A DNA stretch of 64,000 bases. It comes from an uncultured Atopobiaceae bacterium. GTDB lineage: Bacteria > Actinomycetota > Coriobacteriia > Coriobacteriales > Atopobiaceae. Below, one piece after another: positions 45,434 through 54,689 of this stretch. Position 1 is the first letter of the stretch, and each line of letters starts with the position of its first letter. The stretch spans positions 1-64,000 of the forward strand of contig CALUHH010000004.1 of NCBI GenBank assembly GCA_944320385.1. The letters are read 5' to 3'. The position numbers were made by a program, and so were the translations under genes. The notes under the pieces were generated by a model, which worked only from the letters and a program-made list of their open reading frames with translations, did no database searches and was not told where the DNA came from.

Positions 45434-47644
45434 ATGGACGAGGTTCCCGAGGAGGGGCGCGGCCGCCTGGGACGGCTGTTCGCGGCGCTCGTGAGCACCG
45501 AGGGAGACGCTGAGGAGGGGCGCGAGGCCTCACCTGACGCCAACACCTCCGTGCTCGACATCGAGGAGCTCTCGAGCTCGCTTATGACCTCCCCCGACCC
45601 CATGGCGCTGCTCGCCGGCTTTGTCGTCGACGTGCGAGGGCGGATCGAGGCGACGGCGCTGCCGGGATCGTCCGCGCTGCCCCCGAGCCCGCTCGAGGTC
45701 CACCTCTCCACGCGACTCGCCGAGGCGGGGCTGCTCGAGACCGACGTGGAGCTTCCCGCGCTGCACGTGGTGCGCCCCCGCACCTCGGGACTCTTCTACC
45801 TGCGCGTCGACGAGCCCCGCGTCCCCGAGCTCGCGCGCACGCGCGTCCTGCGCATCGAGGCCGCGCTCAACGACGTCCTTCTCGCCAGCCATGTGGTCGG
45901 CGAGTCGAGCGCCGCCACGGTCGAGGAGCTCGTGCGCGCGGAGCAGCGCGTCGCCCGCTCGATCACGTCGCAGGCGGCCGAGGTCGCGGCACGCGCCGAC
46001 GCGCCCGCGCACGGGGAGTGGGAGGTCCGCCGGGCGCTCTCGTACGGCATCGAGGCGCTGAGGCTCCCCCACCGCCTGACGGCGCGCTTCCGCGTCAACG
46101 TCACCCTGGGGATCGCCGCCTTCGAGGTCGACCTCGTGCGGCCGAGCGTCTGGGCGCAGAGCGCCTATGTCGACGGTCTGGGCGTCGTTCCCGCGACGAC
46201 GGAGATGCGTCGCCGCGCCGCGACGGACTACAACGCGCGGCTCGCGGTCCTTCTTGCCGGATACGCGCTCCTTGCCTGCCCGCAGCTGCGCGAGGTCTGG
46301 GTCGCCGGGGTGGTCGACGGGGCGACCGGGCACGCCTGCTACTACTCCGCGCGCCTGGGACGCGCGCTCGTCGAGGCGCTCGACCTCGACGACGTCCGCG
46401 ACCCCCTCGCCGTCCTCCGGGACGCCGGCGCCGCGCTCGACGAGCGCGACCGGACCCTCGCGCCCGTTTCCCAGGGCTTCTCGCTCGACGACGAGCTGCT
46501 CTGCCCCGCCGCCCGCCATGACCCCGTGGAGCTCTCGGGCCGCGAGCTCTCCGATGAGGCAGCCGCCGCGCTCGGCTGCCGCCGCGTGAGCGACCTCGCC
46601 ACCGACGAGGCGGCGGCGCGGCGCGCCCTCGCCCGCGAGCTCTCGCGCTCGCTCGGCAGCTCGACCGAGGAGAACGTCCGCGCCATACTCGGCGCGGCGC
46701 GCGCCAGCGGTCACCCGGACGTCCTGGAGGCGGCCGCGCGCTGCGTCACCCAGCTCATCGACGCCACGCTCGCTGACGACCCCGTTGCCATCGAGGAGGC
46801 GCTCGTCGCGGGCGACGACCTCACCCGCGCCTGCGGGCGCGCCCGCGAGCTCCTCGGGGAGCGCGACGTCGACGGCGCCGCGCGCCTCGCCGAGGAGGCG
46901 CTGCTGCCGGTCGACGGGCTCGGGACCTACGACGGCGCCGACGGGACGCGCTGGCTCTCCTTCGCCTCGCCCACCGAGCGCGTCCTCTACAACCGTCTCG
47001 TGGCGCCCCCGGGCGAGCGCGCGGCGCTGATGCCGCCCGCCTACCCCGAGGCCCACACCATCGCGGCTGTGTGCGACCTCGCGCGCGGGCGCGCGGACGA
47101 GGCGCTGGCGCACGCCCGGCGCGCGAGCGAGGTCGCCCCCCTCTCGCCGCAGGCCGTCCTCAACCTCGCGCAGTGCCTCGAGGCCGCCGGCGACGTCGAC
47201 GGCGCCGAGCAGGAGCTCGCGCGGATGCTCTCGCTCGCCCACGACGCGGAGTCGGTGGGCGTGGGCTACCTGCAGATGGCCCAGCTCCAGTGGCAGCGCG
47301 GGCGCGTCCTGGCCGCCCAGGCCTGCTACCAGCGCGCGACGCGCCACCTCGGGGCGCCCGCGCTCGTGGCGGGCCTCGCGGTCGTGGCCCTCATCGGGCA
47401 CGTAGGGGCCTCGGCGGGCGGGGAGCTCACGGCCGAGCAGGCCGACTCCGTGCTGCTTGCCGCCGGCATCCCGCTCGCGCCGACCGAGGCCGTCGCCGGC
47501 GCCCTGCTCGAGGGGGCGCGGGCCGCCACGGACGCGGAGCTCTTCGGCGTGGCCCGCGACCTCACGCGGTCGCTGTGCGCGCTCTCGCGCGACGACGTCA
47601 CCTACGGCATCCTCCGCTCGCTCGAGGACGAGCCCGACCGCTGA
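45434..47644 (+). CDS. Large TPR-containing protein of unknown function
   Basis: 736 residues; ATG chosen six bases after GGAAGGGGG (an in-frame GTG lies six bases earlier). No signal peptide. Residues ~50-330 form an alpha/beta region (RIEAALNDVLLASHVVG, FRVNVTLGIAAFEVDLVRPS) I cannot assign. Residues ~420-640 are Ala/Leu helical pairs with TPR character (EALAHARRASEVAPLSPQAV, LNLAQCLEAAGDVDGAEQEL). The remainder is helical. No catalytic motif seen. The stop overlaps the next start (TGATG), so the phosphatase is co-translated. A CGAGAAGGAC copy lies antisense at 45875 using CTT for Leu. Confidence 0.75.
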   Translation: MDEVPEEGRGRLGRLFAALVSTEGDAEEGREASPDANTSVLDIEELSSSLMTSPDPMALLAGFVVDVRGRIEATALPGSSALPPSPLEVHLSTRLAEAGLLETDVELPALHVVRPRTSGLFYLRVDEPRVPELARTRVLRIEAALNDVLLASHVVGESSAATVEELVRAEQRVARSITSQAAEVAARADAPAHGEWEVRRALSYGIEALRLPHRLTARFRVNVTLGIAAFEVDLVRPSVWAQSAYVDGLGVVPATTEMRRRAATDYNARLAVLLAGYALLACPQLREVWVAGVVDGATGHACYYSARLGRALVEALDLDDVRDPLAVLRDAGAALDERDRTLAPVSQGFSLDDELLCPAARHDPVELSGRELSDEAAAALGCRRVSDLATDEAAARRALARELSRSLGSSTEENVRAILGAARASGHPDVLEAAARCVTQLIDATLADDPVAIEEALVAGDDLTRACGRARELLGERDVDGAARLAEEALLPVDGLGTYDGADGTRWLSFASPTERVLYNRLVAPPGERAALMPPAYPEAHTIAAVCDLARGRADEALAHARRASEVAPLSPQAVLNLAQCLEAAGDVDGAEQELARMLSLAHDAESVGVGYLQMAQLQWQRGRVLAAQACYQRATRHLGAPALVAGLAVVALIGHVGASAGGELTAEQADSVLLAAGIPLAPTEAVAGALLEGARAATDAELFGVARDLTRSLCALSRDDVTYGILRSLEDEPDR

Positions 47645-48315
47645 TGGGGGCCACGGTGCGCCCGCGGCTCTGGCCGCCGTCCTTCTCGGCCGCGATCTTC
47701 GACTTTGACGGCACGCTCGCGCAGACCTGGCACCTGTGGCGGCGCGTGGACGAGATCTTCTTCGCCACGCGCGGGCTCCCCTTTGACGAGGACGCGTCCG
47801 CCACGCTCGCGACGCTCGGCTTTGCGGCTGGCGCGCAGTGGTGCGTCGAGCGCTACCGGCTGCGCGACGAGGTCGCCGACATCGTGGAGGAGTGGAACCG
47901 CCTGGGAGCCGCGCTCTACGAGACCGAGGTGCGCCTGCGGCCCGGCGCCGAGGGCTACCTGCGGGCGCTGCGGGCGGCGGGCGTGCCGCTGGCGCTGGCC
48001 ACCACCAACGACCCGCACGTCCTGGGCGCGATGCGCCGCGTCGACGTGTACGGCCTCTTCGACGAGGTCGTCTGCGGGCGCGAGGTGGCGCGCGGCAAGG
48101 ACCACCCCGACATCTACCTCGAGGCGGCCCGGAGGCTCGGGGCGGCCCCGCGGGACTGCGTCGTCTTCGAGGACATCCTGCCCGGGGTGCTCTCCGCGCA
48201 CCACGCCGGGATGGGGGCCGTGGCCGTGCGCTGCGCCGACCCGCGCCAGCCCTGGCGGGAGCTCGTTCGCGAGGCGGACCTCGCGATCGAGGGCTGGGAG
48301 GGTCTTCCCGGCTAG
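47644..48315 (+). CDS. HAD-superfamily hydrolase, beta-phosphoglucomutase-like
   Basis: 223 residues starting in the TGATG overlap with the TPR gene. Motif I AAIFDFDGTLAQTWH, motif II ALATTNDPH, Lys in ARGKDHPDIYLEAARRLG, motif IV VVFEDILPGVLSAHHAGM, and a helical cap: subfamily IA. Substrate unknown. The SFSAA preceding motif I is encoded across a CGAGAAGGAC copy in antisense orientation. The TAG stop is embedded in GGCTAGCCGC, a word repeated at the convergent rsmB stop. Confidence 0.85.
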   Translation: MGATVRPRLWPPSFSAAIFDFDGTLAQTWHLWRRVDEIFFATRGLPFDEDASATLATLGFAAGAQWCVERYRLRDEVADIVEEWNRLGAALYETEVRLRPGAEGYLRALRAAGVPLALATTNDPHVLGAMRRVDVYGLFDEVVCGREVARGKDHPDIYLEAARRLGAAPRDCVVFEDILPGVLSAHHAGMGAVAVRCADPRQPWRELVREADLAIEGWEGLPG

Positions 48316-48352
48316 CCGCCGGGGTGCCCGGCTCTTCTCGCCTGGCCCGCGT

Positions 48353-48758
48353 GCTTAAGGATTGGCTCCCATCCGGGAATCCCGCCCGACCGCGCTTAAG
48401 GATCGTCGCCCATCCGGTAATCCGGCCCGCCCGCGCTTAAGGATTGGCTCCCATCCGGACGACGGGACAATCCCTGCTTAGAATACCGCCCCCATCCTGA
48501 AGAAGAGGGCGTGCACGACGGCAGACCCATGAGAATGGAAGCGATTCTCTAAGCGAGAAGAACGGGCACACTCGGATAGGCGACGATCTTTAAGCGCGGT
48601 CGGGCCGGTTTCCCGGATGGGAGCCAATCCTTAAGCGCGGTCGGGCCGCTTTCCCGGATGGGAGGCGATCTTTAAGCGCGGTCGGGCCGCGGTGGCGGAT
48701 GGGCGCGCCTTCCTAATCGCGTCTGGCCGCGGGCCCGGACGGGTCGCGATTGGCAAGC
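48353..48758. repeat. 41-bp phased palindromic array J
   Basis: Forward words GCTTAAGGATTGGCTCCCAT (plus CCGG) start at 48353, 48394, 48435 and 48476. Inverted words ending TTAAGC (or a variant) end at 48554, 48595, 48636, 48677, 48718 and 48758. All intervals are 41 bp except the last (40). The centre (about 48500-48535) is unlike that of array I. One CGAGAAGAAC lies at 48554. Fills the 467-bp gap between two convergent genes. It is not CRISPR: inter-word bases are near-repeats and half the array is inverted. Confidence 0.92.
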
Positions 48759-48782
48759 GGGGCGGGCGCGGGCAAGCGGGGG

Positions 48783-50105
48783 CTAGCCGCGGTGACGGAG
48801 CTCGGCGTGGTAGTGCGTGTCGACCCCCGCGCGCACGGGCGTGCGCCCCGACCGCACGAGCTCGAAGGCGCCCCCCGCGGGACTGGCGAGAAACGCCTCG
48901 ACCACGCGCTCGTCCTCCTCCGCGAGGATCGAGCAGGTGGCGTAGACCAGGCGCCCGCCCGGCGCCACGCGGGCGGCGGCGGACACGAGCAGCGCGCGCT
49001 GCAGGGCGGCGAGCTCCGCGGGTACGTCGGCCGCAAGCGACCACGCGATCTCGGGATGGCGCGCGAGCGTTCCCGTACCGGTGCAGGGAGCGTCGAGGAA
49101 CACGAGCCCAAAGTCGCCGAGGCCGTCGTCCAGGGCGCGGCCGTCCGCGCAGACGCAGCGCACGTGGTCCGCGATGCCGGCCGCCTCCATGCGCCGCGCG
49201 GCCACCTCGGACTTGCGCGGGCTGACCTCGACGGCGACGATCTCGCACGGGCCGCCCGCCGCGCAGGCGGCCCCCTCGAGCAGCAGCGTCTTGGTGCCGC
49301 GGCCCTGCCCGACCTCGAGCACGCGCTCGCCGGGGGCGGGCGCCGCGGCAAGCGCGACCTCCTGGGCGGCGAGGTCGCACGGTATGACGGCGACGCGCTC
49401 GACGAGGCCGGAGGGGGCGAGGCGCGCCGGGGCCCCGAGAAGATACGAACCTGGCACCGGGCCCTCCTCGGGCTCGCACCCCGCCTCCCGCAACATGATA
49501 CGAAGGGACTGTCCCTTCGTATCATGGGCGCGGTTGGCGGCGACCCAGGCGCCGGCGGGCTCGAGGGCGGCGCGGGCCCAGACGGCGGCGTCCGCCGCTC
49601 CGAGCGAGGCGAGGGCGCGCCCGCAGAGCCATGCGGGGAGCGCGCCGACGAGCGCGAGGTCGGAAGCGTCGAACGAGCCGCCCGCGAGGCGCGCGCGAGC
49701 CGCGTCGAGCGCGGGGGCGTCGCTCTCGGCCACGCGCCTCAGCACGGCGTTTGCGAGCCCGGCGGCGCGCGGCGCCACGCCGCGCACGAGCTCGACGCCC
49801 TGGCTCACGCAGACGTCGGCGCGCCCTCCCAGGTACAGCAGCTCGAAGGCCGCGAGGCGCAGAGCGTCGCGGACGCGGGGCTCCAGCCGGGCGCCGGGAC
49901 GCAGGTGCCCCTTCAGCACGGCATCGAGCGCGCCCTCGGCGGCCGTGACGCCGAGCACGAGGCGCGTGGCGAAGGCGCGGTCGCGCTCCGGCAGCGCGTC
50001 GAGTTCCGACGAGACGCGCAGGAGGTCGCGGGCGCGGGCGTCGCGTCGGCGTCGCTCGCCGAGAAGGACGAGCGCCCGACGGCGCGCGTCCGTGGCGCGG
50101 GCCAC
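48783..50105 (-). CDS. rsmB: 16S rRNA (cytosine-967-C5) methyltransferase
   Basis: 440 residues. N-terminal NusB-like RNA-binding domain (ALRLAAFELLYLGGRADVCV), then an SAM-dependent methyltransferase: LEVGQGRGTKTLLL (SAM loop), FLDAPCTGTGTLARHPEIAW (motif IV catalytic Cys region) and VYATCSI (second Cys). The GTG start overlaps the fmt stop (TAGTG), so it is the last gene of priA-def-fmt-rsmB. A 33-base perfect palindrome is in frame between the two domains and encodes AHDTKGQSLRIML, replacing what is normally variable linker. The TAG stop lies at the edge of array J. Confidence 0.93.
   Translation of the reverse strand: MARATDARRRALVLLGERRRRDARARDLLRVSSELDALPERDRAFATRLVLGVTAAEGALDAVLKGHLRPGARLEPRVRDALRLAAFELLYLGGRADVCVSQGVELVRGVAPRAAGLANAVLRRVAESDAPALDAARARLAGGSFDASDLALVGALPAWLCGRALASLGAADAAVWARAALEPAGAWVAANRAHDTKGQSLRIMLREAGCEPEEGPVPGSYLLGAPARLAPSGLVERVAVIPCDLAAQEVALAAAPAPGERVLEVGQGRGTKTLLLEGAACAAGGPCEIVAVEVSPRKSEVAARRMEAAGIADHVRCVCADGRALDDGLGDFGLVFLDAPCTGTGTLARHPEIAWSLAADVPAELAALQRALLVSAAARVAPGGRLVYATCSILAEEDERVVEAFLASPAGGAFELVRSGRTPVRAGVDTHYHAELRHRG
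49494..49526. repeat. Perfect REP-like palindrome inside rsmB
   Basis: CATGATACGAAGGGA, CTG, TCCCTTCGTATCATG: 15-bp perfect arms with a three-base loop. A partial sister word, GATACGAACCTGGCACC, occurs 51 bases away at about 49443. Reading frame is kept. Confidence 0.9.
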
Positions 50106-51052
50106 TACGCGCGCCCCCAGGCGAGGCCGTCTCCGCGCAGGCCCGCCGCCCACGCCACGGTCTCCATCTCGCGCTTGCCCTCCGGCTTCACGCGCAGGAC
50201 CTCGAGCGCGCCGTCGGCGCATCCCAGCCAGACCCTTCCGCGCGCAACGGCCACGGCACCGGGGGCGACGTCGCGCTCGCCCACGCGCGCCGCGCACACG
50301 CGCGCACCGCGACCGGCAACGACGCAGCGCGCCGGCGCCGTGTCGCCCGACGCCTGGACGCGCAGGGCGTTCTCCCGCACCCCCTCTGCCGGGTCGAGCA
50401 GCAGCTCGGCCTTGTCGATCTTGGCGGCGTGCGTCACGAGCGCCTCGTCCTGCTCGACCCACGCCGCCGTGCCGTCCAGGACGGACGGCAGCGTCGCCAC
50501 GAGCAGCTCGGCGCCCATGCGGGCGAGCTCGGACGTGAGGGCCTCCGCGTCCTTCTCGCCTATCGGGGTGGACATCTGGGCGCAGTAGGCGCCGGTGTCC
50601 ACGCCGTGGCCGATCCTCATGATGGAGACGCCCGTCTCGGCGTCACCCGCCAGGATGGCGCGCTGGATCGGCGCCGCCCCGCGCCAGCGCGGCAGCAGCG
50701 ACGCGTGCACGTTCACGCACCCGCCGGGCGCGAGCTCGAGCACCTCGTCGGGAAGGATGCAGCCGTAGGCGGCGACGCAGATCACGTCGGGCGCCGCGTC
50801 GCGCAGGGCCCCCATGACCTCCGGCGTCACGCGGGACGCCTCGAGCACGGGAAGCCCCAGCTCGATCGCGCGGGCCTTCACCGGGGACGGCACGAGGGCG
50901 CGGCCGCGGCCGCGCACGGCGTCCGGGCGCGTGAGCACGAGCGCGACGTCGTGGTCTAGGGCCAGCGCCTCGAGGGAGGGGACGGCGAACTCCGGCGTCC
51001 CCATGAAGACGACGCGCAGGCGTCCGGCGCCGCGGTCCTTCTCGTCTGCCAT
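50105..51052 (-). CDS. fmt: Methionyl-tRNA formyltransferase
   Basis: Formylates initiator Met-tRNA using 10-formyl-THF. 315 residues. N-terminal VVFMGTPEFAVPSLEAL, catalytic region CVNVHASLLPRWRGAAPIQR (Asn, His) and GVSIMRIGHGVDTG with Asp. The ATG at 51052 follows AGGGGG; it adds about ten residues (MADEKDRGAG) before the usual family start, partly encoded by a CGAGAAGGAC copy. Ten bases downstream of def, as usual. Confidence 0.95.
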   Translation of the reverse strand: MADEKDRGAGRLRVVFMGTPEFAVPSLEALALDHDVALVLTRPDAVRGRGRALVPSPVKARAIELGLPVLEASRVTPEVMGALRDAAPDVICVAAYGCILPDEVLELAPGGCVNVHASLLPRWRGAAPIQRAILAGDAETGVSIMRIGHGVDTGAYCAQMSTPIGEKDAEALTSELARMGAELLVATLPSVLDGTAAWVEQDEALVTHAAKIDKAELLLDPAEGVRENALRVQASGDTAPARCVVAGRGARVCAARVGERDVAPGAVAVARGRVWLGCADGALEVLRVKPEGKREMETVAWAAGLRGDGLAWGRA

Positions 51053-51061
51053 GCGCACCCC

Positions 51062-51613
51062 CTACTCCGCGACCTCGGTCTCGCCGGGGCGCGCGCCCGC
51101 CGCGAGGGCCGCCTCGTACTCGCGCTCGGCCTCGGCGCGGCGCATCGGCGCCAGGTGGTCGAACATCGTCACGCCGTGGACGTGGTCGATCTCGTGCTGG
51201 AGGCACACGGCCATGAGGTCGCCTTCGGCCTCGTACTGCATGAGGTCGCCGTCGAGGTTGAGCGCCTGGACCACGACGTGGCTCGGGCGACTCACCTTGA
51301 CGCTCACGCCGGGAAACGACAGGCATCCCTCGGAGCCCTCCTTCTCCGGGCCGTCCGCCGCGATGACGCGCGGGTTGATGAGCACGTAGGGGTTCTTCTT
51401 GCTGCCGCGCCCCGCGTAGTCGACGTCGATGACCACGATCTGGCGCATCTCGCCGATCTGCGGGCCGGCGAGGCCGCACCCGTCCGCGGCGTACATGATC
51501 TTGAGCATGCGCTTGGCGAGGGCGCGCACCTCGTCGTCGATCTGCTCGACGGGGGCGCACTCCTCGGAGAGGCGCGGGTCGGGCGAGAGCACGATCTGCT
51601 TGAGCTCGTTCAT
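51062..51613 (-). CDS. def: Peptide deformylase
   Basis: Removes the formyl group from nascent proteins at the ribosome exit. 183 residues with the three metal-site motifs: GCGLAGPQIG (Gln; Gly replaces the second usual Ala), EGCLSFPG (Cys ligand) and LQHEIDHVHG (two His ligands and Glu). The acidic C-terminal tail is not conserved. Between priA and fmt. Confidence 0.96.
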   Translation of the reverse strand: MNELKQIVLSPDPRLSEECAPVEQIDDEVRALAKRMLKIMYAADGCGLAGPQIGEMRQIVVIDVDYAGRGSKKNPYVLINPRVIAADGPEKEGSEGCLSFPGVSVKVSRPSHVVVQALNLDGDLMQYEAEGDLMAVCLQHEIDHVHGVTMFDHLAPMRRAEAEREYEAALAAGARPGETEVAE

Positions 51614-51658
51614 GGTCCTCCTTCTGCGCGACGGGCGGCGGCCTGCCGCGCGCCGTGC

Positions 51659-53962
51659 CTACATCAGGTCGTAGGCGTCTATGTCCACAGCAATGTTAAT
51701 ACCCGCGCGGCGGCCGAGCGAGCCCGCGCACGAGCCGAGGATCCCCCCGAGGTCCGCGTCCGCGGGCGCCTTCACCATGAGGTGACGGCGCGTCTGGTCC
51801 TTGACGCGCGCCTTGACGCAGTCCGCCGGGCCCAGCACCTCCCAGCCGCCCGAGGCGCCCACCCGCTCGCGCACCGCGGCGGCGAGCTCGTCGCAGGCCG
51901 CGCGCACGGCGCGGGCGTCGCGCCCCCACACGACCACGTTGGCGAGGCGGGAGAAGGGCGGGTAGAGCGCCTCGGAGCGCTCCTCGAGCTCGGCAGAGAG
52001 GAAGACGGAGCGGTCATGGGAGGCGACGGCGTGCATGGCGGGGTGCGTCGCCCAGTAGGTCTGGACGATGACCTCGCCCGGGCGCTCGCCGCGGCCCGCG
52101 CGGCCCGCCACCTGCTCGAGAAGGTCATAGGTGCGCTCCGCGGCGCGGAAGTCCGGCAGCTTGAGCATCGTGTCCGCGTTGACGACGCCCACGAGCGTGA
52201 CCTCGGGGAAGTCGAGGCCCTTGGCGATCATCTGCGTGCCCACGAGCACGGCGCACTCCGCGGCGTCGAAGCGCTCGAGCAGGCTCTGGTGGGCGCCCTT
52301 GGCGCGCGTGGTGTCCGCGTCCATGCGGATGATCTCGACGCCCTCGGGGAGCAGCATCGCGAGCTCGTCCTCCACGCGCTGCGTCCCCACGCCAAAGGCG
52401 GCGAGGTAGCGGCTGCCGCAGTTGGGGCAGCTCGTCGAGGGGTCCGGGAACGCGCGCACCGGCCAGGTGCGCCCGCAGGTGTGGCAGACGAGCGCGTGCG
52501 TGCGCTCGTGGTAGGTGAGCGCCGTCGAGCAGTGCGGGCACTCGGGGACGCAGCCGCACTCGCGGCACATGAGGAAGTTCGCGAAGCCGCGGCGGTTGAG
52601 CATGAGCACCGCCTTCTCGCGGCGCTGCGCCACGCCGCGCAGGGCGTCCGCGAGCGGGGCCGAGAAGATCGAGCGCCCGCCGCCGCGGAACTGCTCCGCC
52701 ATGTCCACGACCGTGACGCGCGGAAGGACCGCGCCCGCGGGCCGCTCGGGCATCTCGACGCGCGTCCAGCGCGCCCCGCGGAACGCCCCGGCCCGGCAGC
52801 GCCCCAGGCTCTCGAGCGAGGGGGTCGCCGACCCCAGCACGAGCGCGCAGCCGCGCTCGGCGGCCATGTGCGCCGCGACCTCGCGCGCGTGGTAGCGCGG
52901 GGACTTGTCCTGCTTGTAGGACCCCTCGTGCTCCTCGTCGATGATGATGAGGCCGGGGTCCGCGAGCGGGGCGAAGAGGGCCGAACGCGCGCCCACGACC
53001 ACGCGGGCGCTGCCGGCGCGGACGAGGTCCCACTGGTCGAAGCGCTCGCCGGCGGACAGGCGCGAGTGGAGCACCGCCACGTCGTCGCCGAAGCGGCTCC
53101 GGAAGCGGCCGACGGTCTGCGCCGTGAGCGAGATCTCGGGCACGAGGACGAGCGCGCCGCGCCCCGCCGCGAGCGCGCGCTCGATGGCGGCGAGGTAGAC
53201 CTCGGTCTTGCCCGAGCCCGTGACGCCGTCGACGAGGACCACGTCGCCGCGGCCCGCGGCGCGCGCCTCGTCGATGGCCGCGAGCGCCGCGCGCTGGCCG
53301 TCGGTGAGGCGCTCCGGGCGCGGGGCCGCCGCCGAGGAGAGCGTCGTGCCCTCCCCGCCGCGCAGGACGCGCCGGGACTCCACGGCCACGACGCCGCGCC
53401 GCTCGAGGGCGGAGACGGCGCTCGCGGCGCCCGGGATGGTGGCGGAGAGCTCGGAGACGCGCTGGGGACCCTCGCGCAGGGCGTCGATGACCGCGCGCTG
53501 GCGCGATGCCGTGCGCGGCGGCGCGTAGTCGTTGGCGGCGGGCGTCAGGGCGGCCCAGCGCGCGTCGACGGCCCCGGCGCGCTCGCACACGAGCTCCCAG
53601 GGCGCGTCGTCGGAGGGTCGGGTGACCCGCACCTTCTGCCCTGGGGCGAGAAAGAGCCGGACCGCCTCGCTGAGCGGGCAGGCGTACTCGCGCGCCATCC
53701 AGGCAGCCACGCGTGCCGAGACCTCGTCGAAGGCGGACGGGGCGAGCAGCTGCTCGACGGGGCTGACCCGCGCCGGGTCGAGGCCGTCCGGCGGCACGTC
53801 GGAGGTCGCGAGCACGTAGCCCACGGCGAGGCGATGCGAGAAGGACACGAGCACCGTCGCGCCGACCGTCACCTCCGACGCCAGGGCCTCGGGAATCGCG
53901 TAGGCAAACGTCCCCGAGAGGGACCGTGCCGGTATGTCGAGCGCGACGCTCGCGTAGCGCAT
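51659..53962 (-). CDS. priA: Primosomal replication-restart helicase PriA
   Basis: 767-residue superfamily 2 3'-5' helicase that reloads the replisome at stalled forks. N-terminal DNA-binding domain; Walker A DGVTGSGKTEVYL; DEEH box LIIIDEEHEGSYKQ; zinc-binding cysteine clusters CRECGCVPECPHC and CHTC...CPNCGS within the helicase core; C-terminal helicase motifs VLVGTQMIAKGLDFP and QVAGRAGRGERPG. First gene of the priA-def-fmt-rsmB run, with 45 bases to def. A CGAGAAGGAC copy lies inside the N-terminal domain (VSFSHRL). Confidence 0.95.
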   Translation of the reverse strand: MRYASVALDIPARSLSGTFAYAIPEALASEVTVGATVLVSFSHRLAVGYVLATSDVPPDGLDPARVSPVEQLLAPSAFDEVSARVAAWMAREYACPLSEAVRLFLAPGQKVRVTRPSDDAPWELVCERAGAVDARWAALTPAANDYAPPRTASRQRAVIDALREGPQRVSELSATIPGAASAVSALERRGVVAVESRRVLRGGEGTTLSSAAAPRPERLTDGQRAALAAIDEARAAGRGDVVLVDGVTGSGKTEVYLAAIERALAAGRGALVLVPEISLTAQTVGRFRSRFGDDVAVLHSRLSAGERFDQWDLVRAGSARVVVGARSALFAPLADPGLIIIDEEHEGSYKQDKSPRYHAREVAAHMAAERGCALVLGSATPSLESLGRCRAGAFRGARWTRVEMPERPAGAVLPRVTVVDMAEQFRGGGRSIFSAPLADALRGVAQRREKAVLMLNRRGFANFLMCRECGCVPECPHCSTALTYHERTHALVCHTCGRTWPVRAFPDPSTSCPNCGSRYLAAFGVGTQRVEDELAMLLPEGVEIIRMDADTTRAKGAHQSLLERFDAAECAVLVGTQMIAKGLDFPEVTLVGVVNADTMLKLPDFRAAERTYDLLEQVAGRAGRGERPGEVIVQTYWATHPAMHAVASHDRSVFLSAELEERSEALYPPFSRLANVVVWGRDARAVRAACDELAAAVRERVGASGGWEVLGPADCVKARVKDQTRRHLMVKAPADADLGGILGSCAGSLGRRAGINIAVDIDAYDLM

Positions 53963-54189
53963 GCGGCCCTCCGTTCTTCTCGCCAGCCCCCTGTCCGCAC
54001 GTGGGACCTCTGATTGTAGCCGAGCCCCCGGACAGACCGCCGCGCGCGAAGATCGGGGCGACGCCTCCCGCGAGTCCCGCGGGGCGCAGTCGCCTCAGCG
54101 CTGCGGGGAGCCGCGGTCGGAGCCTTTCAAGAACCGTCTTGCGGTAGGAGTCAACGACCAATCCGCGATCCCCGCAGGTACGGGAGAGC

Positions 54190-54582
54190 CTATGAGAAGA
54201 GCTCCGCGTCGAGCGAGGCCAGCTCCGCGGGGACGTCCGCGGGATCGCAGCTGAACGACTCGGCGACGGCGCGCGCCTGGATGCGACGCAGGCCCGCGAG
54301 GTCCTCGTCGCCCGCGCCCTCGTAGAAGCGCGCGAGCCGCTCGAGGGCGTAGCAGACGTAGCTCGCCACGGAGTCGCCCATGCCGGAGAGCAGCATCATC
54401 GTCACGAGCGAGTCGGGCGAGAGGGCGAGGGCCGTCGCGGCGTCGAGGTCGAGAAGGTCGCCGATCTGGCGTTCGACGTCAGCGGCGCCCGAGGGGTCAC
54501 CACCCACGGCGCGCCTCAGGGCGTCGGACACCCCCTCGACGAACTGGCCGACGATCTCCAAGATGTAGTCACGCTGCAGCAT
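54190..54582 (-). CDS. Small helical protein, DUF6483-like
   Basis: 130 residues beginning MLQRDYILEIVGQFVEGVSD, a start resembling small uncharacterised Gram-positive proteins placed in DUF6483. All helical, acidic; no signal peptide, no catalytic motif. The family assignment is from memory of the N-terminal pattern and is weak. Lies alone between priA and the transporter gene; the ~230 bases between it and priA show only GC-rich partial symmetries. Confidence 0.55.
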   Translation of the reverse strand: MLQRDYILEIVGQFVEGVSDALRRAVGGDPSGAADVERQIGDLLDLDAATALALSPDSLVTMMLLSGMGDSVASYVCYALERLARFYEGAGDEDLAGLRRIQARAVAESFSCDPADVPAELASLDAELFS

Positions 54583-54642
54583 GCCCGCTCCTCTCGCTGA
54601 GTTATCGCACCCTAGGATACCGCTGTGGGGCGGCGGGGCGGT

Positions 54643-54679
54643 GGGCGTGACAATTCAACCTGTCCTAATTGTCACGCCC
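54643..54679. repeat. Palindrome downstream of the MacB-like gene
   Basis: GGGCGTGACAATT and AATTGTCACGCCC, 13-bp perfect arms with an 11-base loop. It starts 11 bases after the transporter stop codon and may terminate it; it resembles REP-type dispersed palindromes in form. Confidence 0.75.
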
Positions 54680-54689
54680 CAGCCGCGCG

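Noticed and set aside
39168..48758. 41-bp-period arrays as CRISPR
   Set aside because: Spacers are 16 bases, repeat one another, half of each array is inverted, and no cas gene is nearby.
53983..54189. Possible tRNA or structured RNA between priA and the next gene
   Set aside because: No T-loop consensus or cloverleaf could be formed by eye; only GC-rich partial dyads.
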